Source: Candidatus Aquicultor sp. (GTDB lineage Bacteria > Actinomycetota > Aquicultoria > Aquicultorales > Aquicultoraceae). Taken from it: a stretch of 32,102 bases of DNA. Position numbers and translations under genes: made by a program. This document shows positions 31,455-32,102 of the stretch, one piece after another. The notes below the pieces were generated by a model. It saw only the letters and a program-made list of their open reading frames with translations. It was not told where the DNA came from and searched no databases. Where the stretch lies: positions 377,955 to 410,056 of the forward strand of contig DASXVE010000025.1 of the NCBI GenBank assembly GCA_036504445.1, in the 5' to 3' direction. How positions within the stretch are numbered: position 1 is the stretch's first letter; every line of letters begins with the position of its first letter.

Positions 31455-32102
31455 ATGAAAAAAGGCTTAGTCATTTTAATGGCTATCGCGATGCTCTTTG
31501 CGATGTCCAGCTTAGCTCTAGCTAAACAAGAGCTCAACTCAGACCCAAGCAGCACGTTCGTTATCGGTGCAAAAGGTAACATCGTTGCCAACACCTATAC
31601 CCCAGTTGCTAGTGATACTGCAAATCCGTTAAGCGTAAAGGATTATCGGTACTATGAGCAGGGTAAGGTCGTAACCGCAGCTGGGACGGAGAATCCGTTT
31701 ATGGCTGACAGCACCCACGTATACGGCACCTGGAACAGCCCGTACACCATGGGTATCGATGGTTACAACTACAACGATGCTCAGGACTATGTTGAGACCG
31801 GCAAGCAAGCCGCACAGATGGGCGATGCAACAGAGCTTCCGATCAACCCAGCGTTCTTAAGCGCAGTTCAGACCATGATGGCTCCATTTATGCCAGCAAT
31901 GACGGCATACGGCATCACAATGGGCACTGGAGCAGCGGGTGGTAAGTATCCTGGCCAAGCGGTCATCAATACTCACCTCGCTGGTAACTTCCAGTCAGGC
32001 CCACACGGCGGCTACCTCACCTCGACACACCGTTGCCGTGAGTGCCACGCAGTCCACCGTGCAGCAGGTAAGTTCAAATTGTTGCGTTCAGACACAAGGT
32101 TT
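31455..32102 (+). CDS. secreted multihaem c-type cytochrome, N-terminal part
   Basis: The first 216 codons; the frame is open at the window end. A Sec signal (MKKGLVILMAIAMLFAMSSL, cleavage likely after ALA at 23) shows export. Residues 24-190 are Tyr/Asn/Gly/Ala-rich without haem motifs, and the first motif is CRECH (194-198) in THRCRECHAVHRAAGKFKLL, the C-x2-CH-x2-H pattern seen in multihaem surface cytochromes. More motifs are expected downstream. AGGAGGTG lies seven bases before the ATG. A second in-frame start, GTG at 31407, also has a strong ribosome site (GGAGGTGA) and would add 16 residues. The gene has a very long leader and its own promoter. It may be the main extracellular electron carrier or filament subunit, which the window does not let me decide. 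Confidence 0.85.
   Translation, partial: MKKGLVILMAIAMLFAMSSLALAKQELNSDPSSTFVIGAKGNIVANTYTPVASDTANPLSVKDYRYYEQGKVVTAAGTENPFMADSTHVYGTWNSPYTMGIDGYNYNDAQDYVETGKQAAQMGDATELPINPAFLSAVQTMMAPFMPAMTAYGITMGTGAAGGKYPGQAVINTHLAGNFQSGPHGGYLTSTHRCRECHAVHRAAGKFKLLRSDTRF

Overview
The window looks like a chromosomal segment of an anaerobic, deep-branching actinobacterium, for example a relative of the uncultivated Aquicultoria, Geothermincolia or OPB41-type Coriobacteriia; this placement is inference. Supporting signs are the dnaK-grpE-dnaJ-hspR-clpB order with a MerR-type HspR, a perfect GAAC-N4-GTTC LexA box in front of the dinB operon, Rex and Fur regulators, a 2[4Fe-4S] ferredoxin, and several multihaem c-type cytochromes. 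No rRNA, tRNA, CRISPR array or transposase was seen.

Layout. 1-741 (minus): the edge of a probable CBASS-type defence pair, a three-helix membrane protein followed by the first 46 codons of a CD-NTase-like nucleotidyltransferase. An orphan CIRCE element lies upstream. 1024-7827 (minus): the chaperone operon, with a strong intrinsic terminator between grpE and dnaJ. 8164-8349: ferredoxin. 8647-11372 (plus): a compact signalling cassette of KaiC-like ATPase, two related three-helix membrane proteins, winged helix protein and roadblock/LC7 protein. 11688-13318: ECF sigma factor and its zinc-type anti-sigma. 13315-14804 (minus): SOS-controlled DNA polymerase IV with a small partner.

15014-22743: the redox core. 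A Rex-like repressor is divergent from a promoter overlapped by a near-consensus Rex operator, followed by a terminator/attenuator leader. Then come four genes in mirror order: O-antigen-ligase-like/TPR protein, 12-haem cytochrome, cytochrome with 10 CXXCH and 2 unusual CXCH motifs, second O-antigen-ligase-like/TPR protein. A Rossmann-GAF-GGDEF protein converges on the cluster.

24261-27080 (minus): iron uptake, fur then feoA-feoB plus an unannotated 52-residue Cys-rich gene, with TTGAGAT-type palindromes in front of both fur and feoA. 27186-27911: cyclophilin lipoprotein. 28301-30527: membrane-anchored TPR protein and NHL beta-propeller protein. 30528-31454: a long leader with a clear promoter, a closed RNA fold and an rRNA-operon-like boxB/boxA pair, leading into a secreted multihaem cytochrome cut by the window end.

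Taken together, the right half reads as an electron-transfer island: iron supply for haem, Rex redox control, membrane and secreted multihaem cytochromes, and membrane enzymes that could modify the exported proteins. The most novel-looking parts are the ligase/cytochrome mirror cluster, the KaiC-roadblock cassette and the rrn-like leader.
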